Assembly (NCBI RefSeq): GCF_030704535.1
Contig: NC_081822.1
Location: 9,045,001 to 9,109,000, forward strand
DNA from: Vitis vinifera
Taxonomy: Eukaryota > Streptophyta > Magnoliopsida > Vitales > Vitaceae
DNA length: 64,000 nt
Reading direction: 5' to 3'
Shown here: positions 54,000 through 63,303 of the stretch, in pieces
Layout of the letters: each line of letters starts with the position of its first letter
How positions within the stretch are numbered: position 1 is the first letter of the stretch
Translations under genes and position numbers: made by a program
The notes under the pieces: generated by a model
Database searches by the model: none
Told to the model about the DNA's origin: nothing
The model's input: the letters and a program-made list of their open reading frames with translations, nothing else

Positions 54000-54926
54000 T
54001 TAGCATCTCCAGCTGGAGTTGCTTACATGAAGCATCCTTCCAATTTTCAACTCTTTTTTTACACCTTTCTCCATCTTTTTCTCTTTTCCAATTGAGTTCC
54101 TCCATTTTTTACCATCATTTGATTCTTTCTTGGCTTTTCTGAATTTCATGTACTTCTTGAATTTTTTAGCAAACTTAGTAAGCTCACCCTCCGACATTTT
54201 CTCATCATCCTCACTTTCGGAACTTAGGGACTCTTCTTTAATAGCTTTTAAAGCAATTCCCTTAGCTTTCCTAGGTGATACAAGAGTAATCTCAAAGGTT
54301 TGGAGGGAACCTACAAGTTCATATATCTTCAAGGAATCCACATCCTTAGACTCTTTAATGGCGGTGACCTTAGCTCTAAATCTCTCCGGAAGAGATCTTA
54401 AAATTTTTCGAACCACCTTAAAGTTAGAGATGGGTTCACCTAGATTGAAGCTAGAATTCACAATGTCCATCAGTTTTGCATGAAATTCTCCAAAAGTTCC
54501 ATGATCATCCATTCTAGTGGTCTTAAACCTAGATGTCAACATTTGAAGTTTGGACACTTTCACGACATTAGTTCCTTCATGAGTCACTTGGAGGATATCC
54601 CAAGCTTACTTAGCCGAAGTACATGTAGCAATCCTACGAAATTCATCCGTACTAATGGCATTGAAGATGGAGTACATGGCTCTAGCATTATTCTCACTTG
54701 CTTCATTTTTACTTCTATCCCATTCCAATTTAGGCTTGATAACATTAGTTGGTCTACCTTCTTTATCCAACACCTTAGGTGGAGACCAACCAAATTCAAC
54801 GGAGTTCCAAACTTTTTCACTTTGCATTTTGAGAAAATATTGCATTCTCACTTTCCAATGAGAATAATTTTCGCTAGTTAAAAATGGTGGTCTCCCAATG
54901 GAAACTCCCTCTTGATGAGGTTCCAT
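54000..54926 (-). pseudogene. Copia gag polyprotein (UBN2 / DUF4219 type), interrupted
   Basis: It starts FLTSENYSHWKVRMQYFLK, the N-terminal gag signature, and continues to SAK near 54609. There an in-frame TAA interrupts AWDIL. The UBN2 core follows (LQMLTSRFKTTRM, SLPERFRAKV, SLKIYELVGSLQTFE), then an acidic and lysine-rich tail. It ends before any zinc knuckle. One stop in about 300 codons suggests moderate age. Confidence 0.88.
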
Positions 54927-54985
54927 GATTGAGATTCAATGACTGAAAATGATTTTTTTCTTTAAAAACCTGCTTTGATACCAAT

Positions 54986-56260
54986 TGAAAAGGTAAATCT
55001 CAATACATCTAGAGGGGGGGTGAATAGGTGTTGTAGAACAATTTAAAATTTTTCCCAACAAAGATTACCTAACCTTAGACTTTCTCAATATCAAGAAACT
55101 TCTCTTCCAACAACTATTCAACAAAGCATAACATCCACAAGCAAGAATGTATGCACCAACACTCTCCCAACAATTTATAAATGCAATACACATGCAAATG
55201 CTTCAACAATCCTAAAAAATAAATCAAAAGAACAAATATCTCCTCAACTCATATCAATTTACTTCATGATATCATTAACCAAAATGAGCAGAAAAATTAT
55301 TAAGGATATTCCATGGATCATTACACTTATATCACCTCATATTTCTTCCATTCAACATGTTTGCCCAAGTAATCAATGATATCAAAAACATAAATTAGAT
55401 CAAAGTGTAAAGTGAGAGAAAGAGACAATTAACACCGGATTTTAACGTGGAAAACCTCCGAAGAGATAAAAAACCACAGGCCTACCACCAATTGAAAAAC
55501 TCCACTATGAAGAATAAAAACCGAGTACAAGGTTTTACCTAGCTTAAGCCAACCAATCATTCCTGGACCACTTGACTAGTACCTTCACTTTCAGCTTCTC
55601 ACCTTCATCTTTCGGAGCACACTTGGAGTCCGCACCAAGCTCAATCTTGGCATCTTCTTGAATCCACACAAGAAGAAAATGATTTTTTGCACAAACCCAA
55701 ATAGAATGAGAGATTGAGATATGAATGAAGGAATGAATCAACCCATTTATTGCTCAAGAAAATCCATTAAAAACTAGTTTGGAAAACGTTAAGAGAATTG
55801 GATTTTCTTTGCAACCAAAAACCCCCAAATTAGGAAAAGAGATGAGAAAATGAAAAACACATGGAGTGGCTACAGCTCTCTCCACATTTTCTGCAGTCTC
55901 TACCCAGAAAATGAGAGAAGAATGATTTTTAAAGTGTCAAAAGAAACCTTTAATCTAATGGCTAAGATTTGATCTTAAAAACAAGTTAGTTGGATCAATC
56001 TGCCCCTGAACTTGGATCGATCCAAAAATAGGGGAATAAAAGCCTTGCACTAAAAACCATTTCTCCCATCTTTCTAACACATTTAAAGATTAAAAACAAG
56101 GTTGATTCACATTCAATCATCACACACTTGGCTACATACCTCGGCCTCTTAGCAAAGTCTTAGTCTTCAAAGTCAAGTAGTCCGAAGAGGAATTGGAAAG
56201 ACGAGTTAGGGGACACTTAAGAATTTTGTCTAGAATTGCCAACCTAGCTAAACACTCACA
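54986..56260 (-). repeat. LTR of the reverse-strand Copia fragment
   Basis: 1275 bp with TG start and CA end in the reverse orientation, two bases from the primer-binding site. It carries pieces such as aataggtgttgtagaac that mark the R/U5 side. No partner LTR lies in the window. Confidence 0.65.
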
Positions 56261-56445
56261 GAAAGGGCTGCTCAACTATGGAAATCTGGTCGCCCTAGTG
56301 AATTAGTGAACAATTCACTGGAAGTTTCAAATTTCTTACACAGCGTGGCCTATTCATTTTCAAGTTTAGCTAAACCTAGAGTAGAAATAATACTAATACA
56401 GGATAATTCCAACTTCTCTATAGAATTGGGATTATGGGTACATAT

Positions 56446-56987
56446 TGTCACGGACTTAGTCGTTCACTAAGCTCGTGCGACACTTAGGCAAGTCAAGACG
56501 CTTGATCTTGCTAAGTCAGCCTACCCCCAATGCTTAGCTTGCTAGGCTAAGATGCTCACGACTCGAAAGCTTGAGAAGCTTAGTAGGAAACTCTTTAAAG
56601 AACGGAAGCTCTTATTAACTCAAAGAAGCCTTTACAAGTGCTTGGAAGCTCACTTGCTTTGGTGCCTTGGCCAAATGAGGCCCTCACCTATATATAGGCA
56701 CCAATAGAACTCTCTGGAACCTTGGAGGGTTCCTTACAACTCAAGACTATTCTAGAATGTCCTACATCATTCTAGGTACAAGCCTATGTACAAGTATATA
56801 CAAGAGACTTCTGGAATTCTCTAGAAAGCCCTAGACTCCTCTCATGCCTTCCACCATAGTGTAGAATTGTGTGGATTTCTCCAGGCTTCTCTAGAACCTT
56901 CCACACTCTTCCCACTCTAGGAGTTTCCAGAAGCTTCCTGGCTCTATATAAGCCCACAGGGAGGCTCATTTGAATCAGCTTGTGACA
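56446..56987 (-). repeat. LTR of the palindromic Gypsy element, left, inverted
   Basis: 542 bp. On the reverse strand it starts tgtcacaagctgattcaaat and ends taagtccgtgaca. Same length as the right LTR, with scattered substitutions. Confidence 0.93.
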
Positions 56988-57052
56988 CTCTCCCCCACTT
57001 AAGCTGCAGAAGTCCTCGTCGCACTTTCTACTCGGAATCGCTCAATTTGCTC

Positions 57053-57745
57053 CTAGAACTGCCATAGGGCATCTGCTGGCTCCCAACTAGCCTCGCTCTC
57101 TGGTAGTCCCTTCCATTTCACTAAGTATTCCGTAGCAGGAGGTACATCTCGTCTCCTGATGACCCGGTCTGCAATGATGTGGTCCATCTCCTTCTCATAG
57201 GAGGTCACGACCGTTGTAGGTGCCCTCTTAGACAACCCTTGGCTCGGATCATCCTTGTCTTCGTGATAGGGTTTCAAGTAACTTACATGGAAGATAAGAT
57301 GAATCTTCAACCTTGGTGGTAGCTCAACTCTATAGGACACCTTGCTGACCTTCCCAAGTATGGGGAATGGTCCTTCATACCTTCTCACCAGGCCCTTATG
57401 CATCGGCCTTAGGGATTTGAATTGTTGAGGAAGGAGCTTGACAAGCACCATGTCTCCGACCTTGTACTCCGTGTGTCGTCGCTTCTTGTCAGCCCACTTC
57501 TTCATTTTCTTAGCGTCCTTGTCCAAGTATGAGCGTGCTATGTCAGCTTGCTCGTGCCACCCTTTCGCGAACTTGAAGGCCGCTAGACTTTTCCTCGTAT
57601 AGCCAATCGTTAGAGTGTGAGGAGTTAATGGTTGTTGCCCTATGGCTAGCTCGAACGGGATCTTATTGGTTGCCTCACTCTTTTGCAGGTTGTATGAGAA
57701 TTGGGCTATGTCTAGCAGCTTAGCCCAATCCTTCTGGTTGGCACT
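57053..57745 (-). pseudogene. Gypsy integrase C-terminus and chromodomain, left arm
   Basis: An uninterrupted reverse-strand frame. It covers the last part of integrase (KDWAKLLDIAQFSYNLQ), a basic linker (KKMKKWADKKRRHTEYKVGD), and the GPY/F-like module (GLVRRYEGPFPILGKV, VFHVSYLKPY-type). It ends in a chromodomain (ATEYLVKWKGLPESEASWEP), which targets chromovirus integration to marked chromatin. The frame continues upstream across the palindrome junction only by chance. It lacks the catalytic core, so it is a fragment. Confidence 0.85.
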
Positions 57746-58874
57746 ACCCGACCACACCAAGGTCTTTGAAGTACACACAGATGCCTTAGACTTCGCTATT
57801 GGGGGAGTCCTTATGCAAGAAAGGCACCAGATCGCATTTGAGAGTCGCAAGCTAAACGACACAGAGAGGCGTTACACGGTGCAGGAAAAGGAGATGACTG
57901 CCATCGTCCACTGCTTGCGCACTTGGAAGCATTATCTTTTGGGGTCTCACTTCATAGTGAAGATTGACAATGTTGCCACTAGCTACTTCCAGACACAAAA
58001 GAAGCTAAGTCCTAAATAAGCTAGGTGGCAAGACTTTCTAGCCGAGTTCGACTATACGCTGGAGTATAAGCCAGGAAGTGTTAATCATGTGGTTGACGCC
58101 CTAAGCTGCAAAGCGGAGCTAGCGTCCATGATGAGTCAGCCCCAAGGAGACATAATGGATATTCTAAGGGAAGGACTGCAACATGATCCAGTGGCTAAGA
58201 GTCTCATTGTCCTGGCTCATGAAGGGAAGACCAAGCGGTTTTGGGTGGAGGACGACCTACTATACACTAAGGGGAGACGACTTTACGTGCCTAAGTGGGG
58301 AAACATAAGGCGGAATCTGACAAATGAGTGCCATGACACCAAGTGGGCTGGGCACCCTGGGCAACGACGCATGAGGGCACTACTCGAGTCGGCTTACTAC
58401 TGGCCTCAGATACGGGATGAGGTTGAGGCCTATGTGAGGACTTGTCTTGTGTGCCAACAAGACAAGGTGGAGCAACGACAACCTAGAGGCTTGTTGGAGC
58501 CACTACCTGTAGTAGAGCACCCATGGGACAGCGTCACCATGGACTTCATCATTGGGCTACCCAAGTTAGAGGACAGCGGCTCTATCATAGTGGTGGTGGA
58601 CAGGTTCTCTAAGTATGCAACCTTCATAGCAGCCCCAACTGACTGCACCGCGGAAGAGACGGCGAGGCTATTCCTAAAACAAGTAGTCAAGTATTGGGGG
58701 TTACCCAAGTTCATCATCAGTGATCACGATCCGCGTTTCACTAGGAAGTTTTAGACGAAGCTTTTCAAGCTTATGGGTTCGGAGCTTCACTTCTCCATAA
58801 GCTTTCACCCACAGATGGATGGGCAAACAAAGAGGGTGAACGCCTTATTGGAGCTCTACCTAAGGCACTTCGTG
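57746..58874 (+). pseudogene. Gypsy RNase H and integrase core, single-copy centre
   Basis: It opens in the RNase H domain (FEVHTDALDFAIGGVL, RRYTVQEKEMTAIVH), with a stop at about 58017 in place of the usual Gln codon. Then comes the integrase HHCC zinc finger (HPGQRRMRALLE, CLVCQQDK) and the core with the first Asp (TMDFIIGLP) and second Asp (ISDHDPRF). A TAG lies near 58752. The catalytic Glu position in DGQTxRVN reads Lys, so even the repaired reading would be DDK rather than DDE. The element is dead. Confidence 0.85.
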
Positions 58875-59571
58875 AGTGCCAACCTGAAGGATTGGGCTAA
58901 GCTGCTAGACATAGCCCAGTTCTCATACAACCTACAAAGAGTGAGGCGACCAATAAGAGCCTGTTCGAGCTAGCCACAGGTCAGCAACTGTTAACTCTTC
59001 ACACTCTAATGATTGGCTATACGGGGAGAAGTCCAGCGACCTTCAAGTTAGCCAAAGAGTGGCACGAGCAAGCTGACATAGCACACTCATACTTGGACAA
59101 GGCCGCTAAGAAAATGAAGAAGTGGGCTAACAAGAAGCGACGACACATGGAGTACAAGGTCGGAGACATGGTGCTTGTCAAGCTCCTTCATCAACAATTC
59201 AAATCCCTAAGGTCGGTGCATAAGGGCCTGGTGAGGAGGTATGAATGACCATTCCCCATACTTGGGAAGGTCGGCAAGGTGTCTTATAGAGTTGAGCTAC
59301 CACCGAGGTTGAAGATTCATCCCGTCTTCCACATAAGTTACTTGAAACCTTATCACGAAGACAAGGATGATCCAGGCCGAGGGTTGTCTAAGAGGACACC
59401 TACAACGGTCGTGACCTCCTATGACAAGAAGGTGGACCACATCATTGCAGACCGGGTCATCAGGATACGAGGTGTACTTCCTGCTACGAAATACTTAGTG
59501 AAATGGAAGGGACTACCAGAGAGCGAGGCTAGCTGGGAGCAAGCAGATGCCCTATGGCAGTTCCAGGAGTA
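58875..59571 (+). pseudogene. Gypsy integrase C-terminus and chromodomain, right arm
   Basis: Forward counterpart of 57053-57745, with frame breaks near 58945-58970 and a stop near 59246. The chromodomain is kept (YLVKWKGLPESEASWEQADA, ending WQFQE with a stop near 59570). The purine tract gtgggggagag (59621-59631) then leads into the LTR. Confidence 0.85.
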
Positions 59572-59631
59572 AATTGAGCGGTTCCGAGCAGAAAGCGCGA
59601 CGAGGACGTCTACGGCTTAGGTGGGGGAGAG

Positions 59632-60173
59632 TGTCACAAGCTGATTCAAATGAGCCTCACCATGGGCTTATATAGAGCTAGGAAGCTTCTAGAGACTCCT
59701 AGAGTGGGAAGAGTGTGGAAGGTTCTAGAGAAGCCTGGAGAAATCCACACAATTCTACACTATGGTGGAAGGCATGAGAGGAGTCTAGGGCTTTCTAGAG
59801 AATTCTAGAAGTCTCTTGTATATACTTGTACATAGGCTTGTACCTAGAATGATGTAGGACATTCTAGAATAGTCTTGAGTTGTAAGGAACCCTCCAAGTT
59901 TCCAGAGAGTTCTATTGGTGCCTATAAATAAGTGAGGGCCTCATTTGGCCAAGGCACCAAAGCAAGTGAGCTTCCAAGCACTTGTAAAGGCTTCATTGAG
60001 TTAATAAGAGCTTTCGTTCTTTAAAGAGTTGCCTACTAAGCTTTTCAAGCTTCCGAGTCGTGAGCATCTTAGCCTAGCAAGCTAAGCATTGGGGGTAGGC
60101 TGACTTAGCAAGATCAAGCGTCTTGACTTGCCTAAGTGCCGCACGAGCTTAGTGAACGACTAAGTCCATGACA
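59632..60173 (+). repeat. LTR of the palindromic Gypsy element, right
   Basis: 542 bp, tgtcacaagctgattcaaat to ctaagtccatgaca, directly after the purine tract. Reverse complement of the left LTR. Confidence 0.93.
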
Positions 60174-61698
60174 ATATGCTGGAAATACTTTGTTCCTTAT
60201 GGTCTTTGTAAAGCTTATGTTGATCTTTTTAATTAGTGGCCTTGACCATTCCACCATTCCAAATTAAGCTATCACTTCATTTCAATACCACAATCCATGC
60301 ATGAACTATTTTATTCTGAGATATTTTTTTTCACCATATATAATGATGCTAAATAAAAGGAACTAAATAAAAAATCAAAACATAGGACCCTGCATCACAC
60401 CTCTCTAGTTTACTTACAGACTCAATACTTCACATATATATGCAATGCCTTCTCCTGGTTAGATCTTTCATTTTCACAAATTGAACCTATAAACCCATAT
60501 ATAATAGGATGGGTAACTAACCATGGCAGAACTATTACTTTTCATGGAAGCTAGCTAGATATGATCTAATGTAATTAACAATGCATTCCTGATTCTTTGT
60601 GATGCTTTATAACCTAGGAAGTCCATTTGCTTACCATTTATCACATATATAGACTTGATCTGATCAAGGCAATAAATAATGGCAATCCTTTATAGCCCAA
60701 CTACTTTTGTTTAAGGGTTTTCTTTTACCATGCATACCTTTGATATCTCAACTTATGTGCATCAATTAACATATATGAGATAGGGGTTCATGTCTTCCTA
60801 GTATGCACAACTTTCTACCAAAAAGTCTTGCGTGTGGAGGTATGATTTAAGGTCCTGGATGAAATGAGAAAAATGAGCCTGCTTAGATGAAGATGGGGTT
60901 GAAGGAAAAGTGCTTGAAGTTTTCTTAGTAATCCATCCATTTTGCTTCACCTAATTAGATGAAGGGAGAAGCGCAAATATAGAAGGTAGATTCACTTGGA
61001 GTTTCTCTTATTTTACCTTATCAGATCCCTAGACCTAGCCAATTAATTAACCAGGACCACCATCCACCAATGGTTTATGTCCATTTATAAATACAGTCAA
61101 TTATATGCTGCCACGTCCTTCATTGTAACCCCTGCCTTGTAAACCGGTCCTTGTTGTTTGGAAACGCTGCCCAGCAATGGTTTAATATAGTATGAGAGAA
61201 ACCACAGAAAAATCTATAGGACATTCATAAATTTTTACCTACCGCATATTGACCTGGTCTCTTGCATTCACTATTTTGGCTCTTAAAAGTAAGGGTCTCC
61301 AAAAAGCCCGCGGCTCGGCCTAAGCCCGGCCTGGCCTGGCGGGCTAAAGCTCGGCCCGAGCCCATTTTTGGATGGGCCGGGCCATGGGCCCCAAATTAGG
61401 CCCAGCCTGTAGGCCCGCCCATAGGCTCGCCCGTAGGCCCGCCACTTTAAAAAAAATATATATATTAAAAAAAATATTCAAGAAATAGAAAATGTTACAT
61501 TAATAAAAATATTCATTGTTAACTATTTTATTCATTGAATGTATACATTACATTTGAAAATGTGGGAAAAGTTTACATTACTACAAAATAAATACATCCC
61601 AACTAGGTTGGCATCTACTTATTTGTCAATCATTTGTACTTTTCAACCATAAAAATAAAAATAAAAATAAAAATATGACATACATTTAGTAAAATATT

Positions 61699-62085
61699 TT
61701 AATCATTATCTCTTGGCGGTGATGGCGAACTAGTGAAATTGAAAGGTTGTTCTGCTCTTATTATATAACCAATCATTTCTTCACGACAATAAGATTCATC
61801 ATAAGAAAATGTTTTTAAATTTCCACTTTCATCTTTACCTAATTGCATATAATTTCTAATATCTACATTATTTTTAATTTTACAATTTTCATGATGCCTT
61901 TTTAAATGACTTGTACCTGCATTTGAGCCACCACTAAGAAGTTTGTTACAAATTTTACATTTTGCTTTTAGTTCTTTTTTATTATTTTCTAAATTTATTT
62001 CTATTCTATAAAAAAAATTCCATATATTTGAAGTAAATTTTTTGCTATCACATGCATTAGATGAAGAACAAGAACCACTTGTCAT
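61699..62085 (-). CDS. hAT transposase N-terminal fragment (BED zinc finger)
   Basis: A 128-codon frame starting MTSGSCSSS. The BED-type zinc finger reads CKICNKLL, then SHLKRHHENC (C-x2-C and H-x-type ligands). A short acidic tail follows (YDESYCREEMIGYIIRAEQPF), typical of the linker before the transposase core, and the frame stops after PPRDND. The RNase H-like core and hAT dimerisation domain are absent. Such BED-only remnants could still bind element ends. It is probably a deletion product; whether it is expressed is unknown. Confidence 0.75.
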   Translation of the reverse strand: MTSGSCSSSNACDSKKFTSNIWNFFYRIEINLENNKKELKAKCKICNKLLSGGSNAGTSHLKRHHENCKIKNNVDIRNYMQLGKDESGNLKTFSYDESYCREEMIGYIIRAEQPFNFTSSPSPPRDND

Positions 62086-62572
62086 AATTATAATTATTGA
62101 TAAAATATTATGCTAAAAATAATAAATGTAAAATTAAAATGTAACAAATAAATAAAAGAAAAGGTGAAGTATGTTACTAAATTGGAGAACCGAAGCAGAA
62201 ATTCCTTCAAATTTGAACTCTTTGAACCACCAATGCTTGTTTTTCACCACCAATAATATTGAATAATTTGAGACAAAATGCAATAATCGGAAATATTGTG
62301 GAATGGGAGAGAGCTTAAGAGTTGAGAAAATAGAAAAAAATTGAGGGTATTTAATATTTATAGAGGTTTAAATATTAGGATTTATTTATTTATTTTTTTT
62401 AAATTTCAAGACCGTTCAACGGTCATATATTTGAAATTGAATTATGAGTGGCATGTTCAACGGTCATGTAACCGTTGAACAACCAACTCACTTTTATTTT
62501 TTTTCAAAAATCATACAATATTTCTAATATATATATATATATATAATTAATGCAAAATAGTTACACAAAAGA

Positions 62573-62640
62573 GGGCCAGCTCAGTTGGTGGCTAGCTCCC
62601 TTATGGTTCCATAAGGAAAGGAGTTCGAATCCCCTTCCCT
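62573..62640 (+). ncRNA. tRNA-like / SINE-like module with A and B boxes
   Basis: gggccagctcagttggtggc resembles the D-arm A box, and gagttcgaatcc 33 bp further on is close to the consensus B box (ggttcgantcc). Spacing is right for a polymerase III internal promoter. A clear acceptor stem is not formed, so this is not a normal tRNA gene. It is more likely a SINE head or decayed tRNA inside the hAT element. Confidence 0.5.
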
Positions 62641-62791
62641 TCAAAATTAAAAATTATTTTAATTTTTACCCTAGCTCGCCAAGCTCGCCAAGCCCACCCA
62701 GCTTGAGGGCCTACGGGTCGGGCACAGGCCTTAGATATATCAAGGGCCCGGCCAGGCCCGGCCCGGCCTGTTGGAGACCCTTACTTAAAAG

Positions 62792-63303
62792 TAAGTGGAC
62801 CAGGCCTAACATGGGCACTGAATTCAATACCTAGGTGCATAAAGGTCTTCTGTTTAAGAATATGCCTCAAAGACTTACAATGGTCAATAGCTGACTACTC
62901 TGCCCATATGATTCTTCGTCTGTGCCACACACGAATCTTTTTAATTATTTTGTGTCAAACATACCCGACTTTATAGTTTCTGACTTCTTCAGGTTTTTGC
63001 TTGTTCCATATCTAGCAGGTTTTTAACTTTTATGGAGTCAACAATTTCAAGCAAGTGACATCTTAAATGTTGTTTTCTACAAAAAAACAAAAAAAAAAAA
63101 CCAGAAATGTAACTCACTTGTATCCAATCGAAGATTGTAGCAAAATTGAATTGCAAACCAAACACACAAAAGAAGTCCAAAAGAATATTTCTTTCTTTCA
63201 CAGTTCATTAGCAATATTACAGTCTACCCGTGATTATTCACTCTCTAAACAATGGTTATGAATCTAAATGCAAAGCCTGAGGGATACGATTGGGAGTAGC
63301 TGA
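62792..63303. other. Intergenic DNA, no gene seen
   Basis: No recognisable gene. 63080-63105 is an A-rich stretch. Short open frames on both strands are without family features. Confidence 0.4.

Larger units (their letters stand above)
53950..56260 (-). mobile_element. Copia retrotransposon fragment: LTR, primer-binding site and gag
   Basis: Read on the reverse strand. It has an LTR at 54986-56260 (TGTGAGTGTTTAGC to TACCTTTTCA), the primer-binding site tggtatcaaagc at 54972-54983, then gag from ATG 54926 down to about 54000. Pol and the other LTR are missing, so only the 5' part survives. At 56261 the flank turns into patatin-unit sequence (gaaagggctgctcaactatgg, matching 28020 and 41287), which places the outer LTR edge well. 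The other edge, near 53950, is approximate. Confidence 0.8.
56446..60173. mobile_element. Palindromic Gypsy chromovirus with inverted LTRs
   Basis: The left arm 56446-57745 is the reverse complement of the right arm 58875-60173 (1300 and 1299 bp). Each arm runs from the C-terminal part of integrase through a chromodomain, a purine tract and a 542-bp LTR, ending outward in the same LTR end (tgtcacggacttag at the left, ctaagtccatgaca at the right). The centre, 57746-58874, is single copy and forward: RNase H and integrase. The direct repeat atat (56442-56445 and 60174-60177) abuts both ends. There is no primer-binding site, gag, protease or reverse transcriptase core. The symmetry and target duplication show that it integrated as one molecule. 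Confidence 0.93.
56262..61281. repeat. Patatin segmental duplication, partial unit C, split by a Gypsy element
   Basis: 56262-56445 and 60178-61281 align with the upstream part of units A and B (for example gctggaaatactttgttcct at 28200, the equivalent near 41468, and 60178; and the stretch with tttatgtccatttataaata near 28627 and 61076). It is more diverged than A versus B. Confidence 0.7.
61290..62783 (-). mobile_element. Non-autonomous hAT-type transposon with BED zinc-finger exon
   Basis: 1494 bp with 13-bp perfect terminal inverted repeats (taagggtctccaa at the left, ttggagaccctta at the right). It is flanked by the perfect 8-bp duplication cttaaaag (61282-61289 and 62784-62791), diagnostic of hAT. 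GC-rich ggcc/ccgg sub-terminal stretches lie at both ends (61300-61445 and 62680-62770) in an otherwise AT-rich body. It carries only the N-terminal zinc-finger exon of a transposase and no catalytic domain, so it depends on a partner. Confidence 0.93.

Noticed and set aside
54130..54881. Forward frames opposite the Copia gag
   Set aside because: Shadow frames of the reverse-strand gag coding sequence.
62573..62640. A functional tRNA gene
   Set aside because: A and B boxes are present, but a paired acceptor stem and proper anticodon arm could not be drawn.
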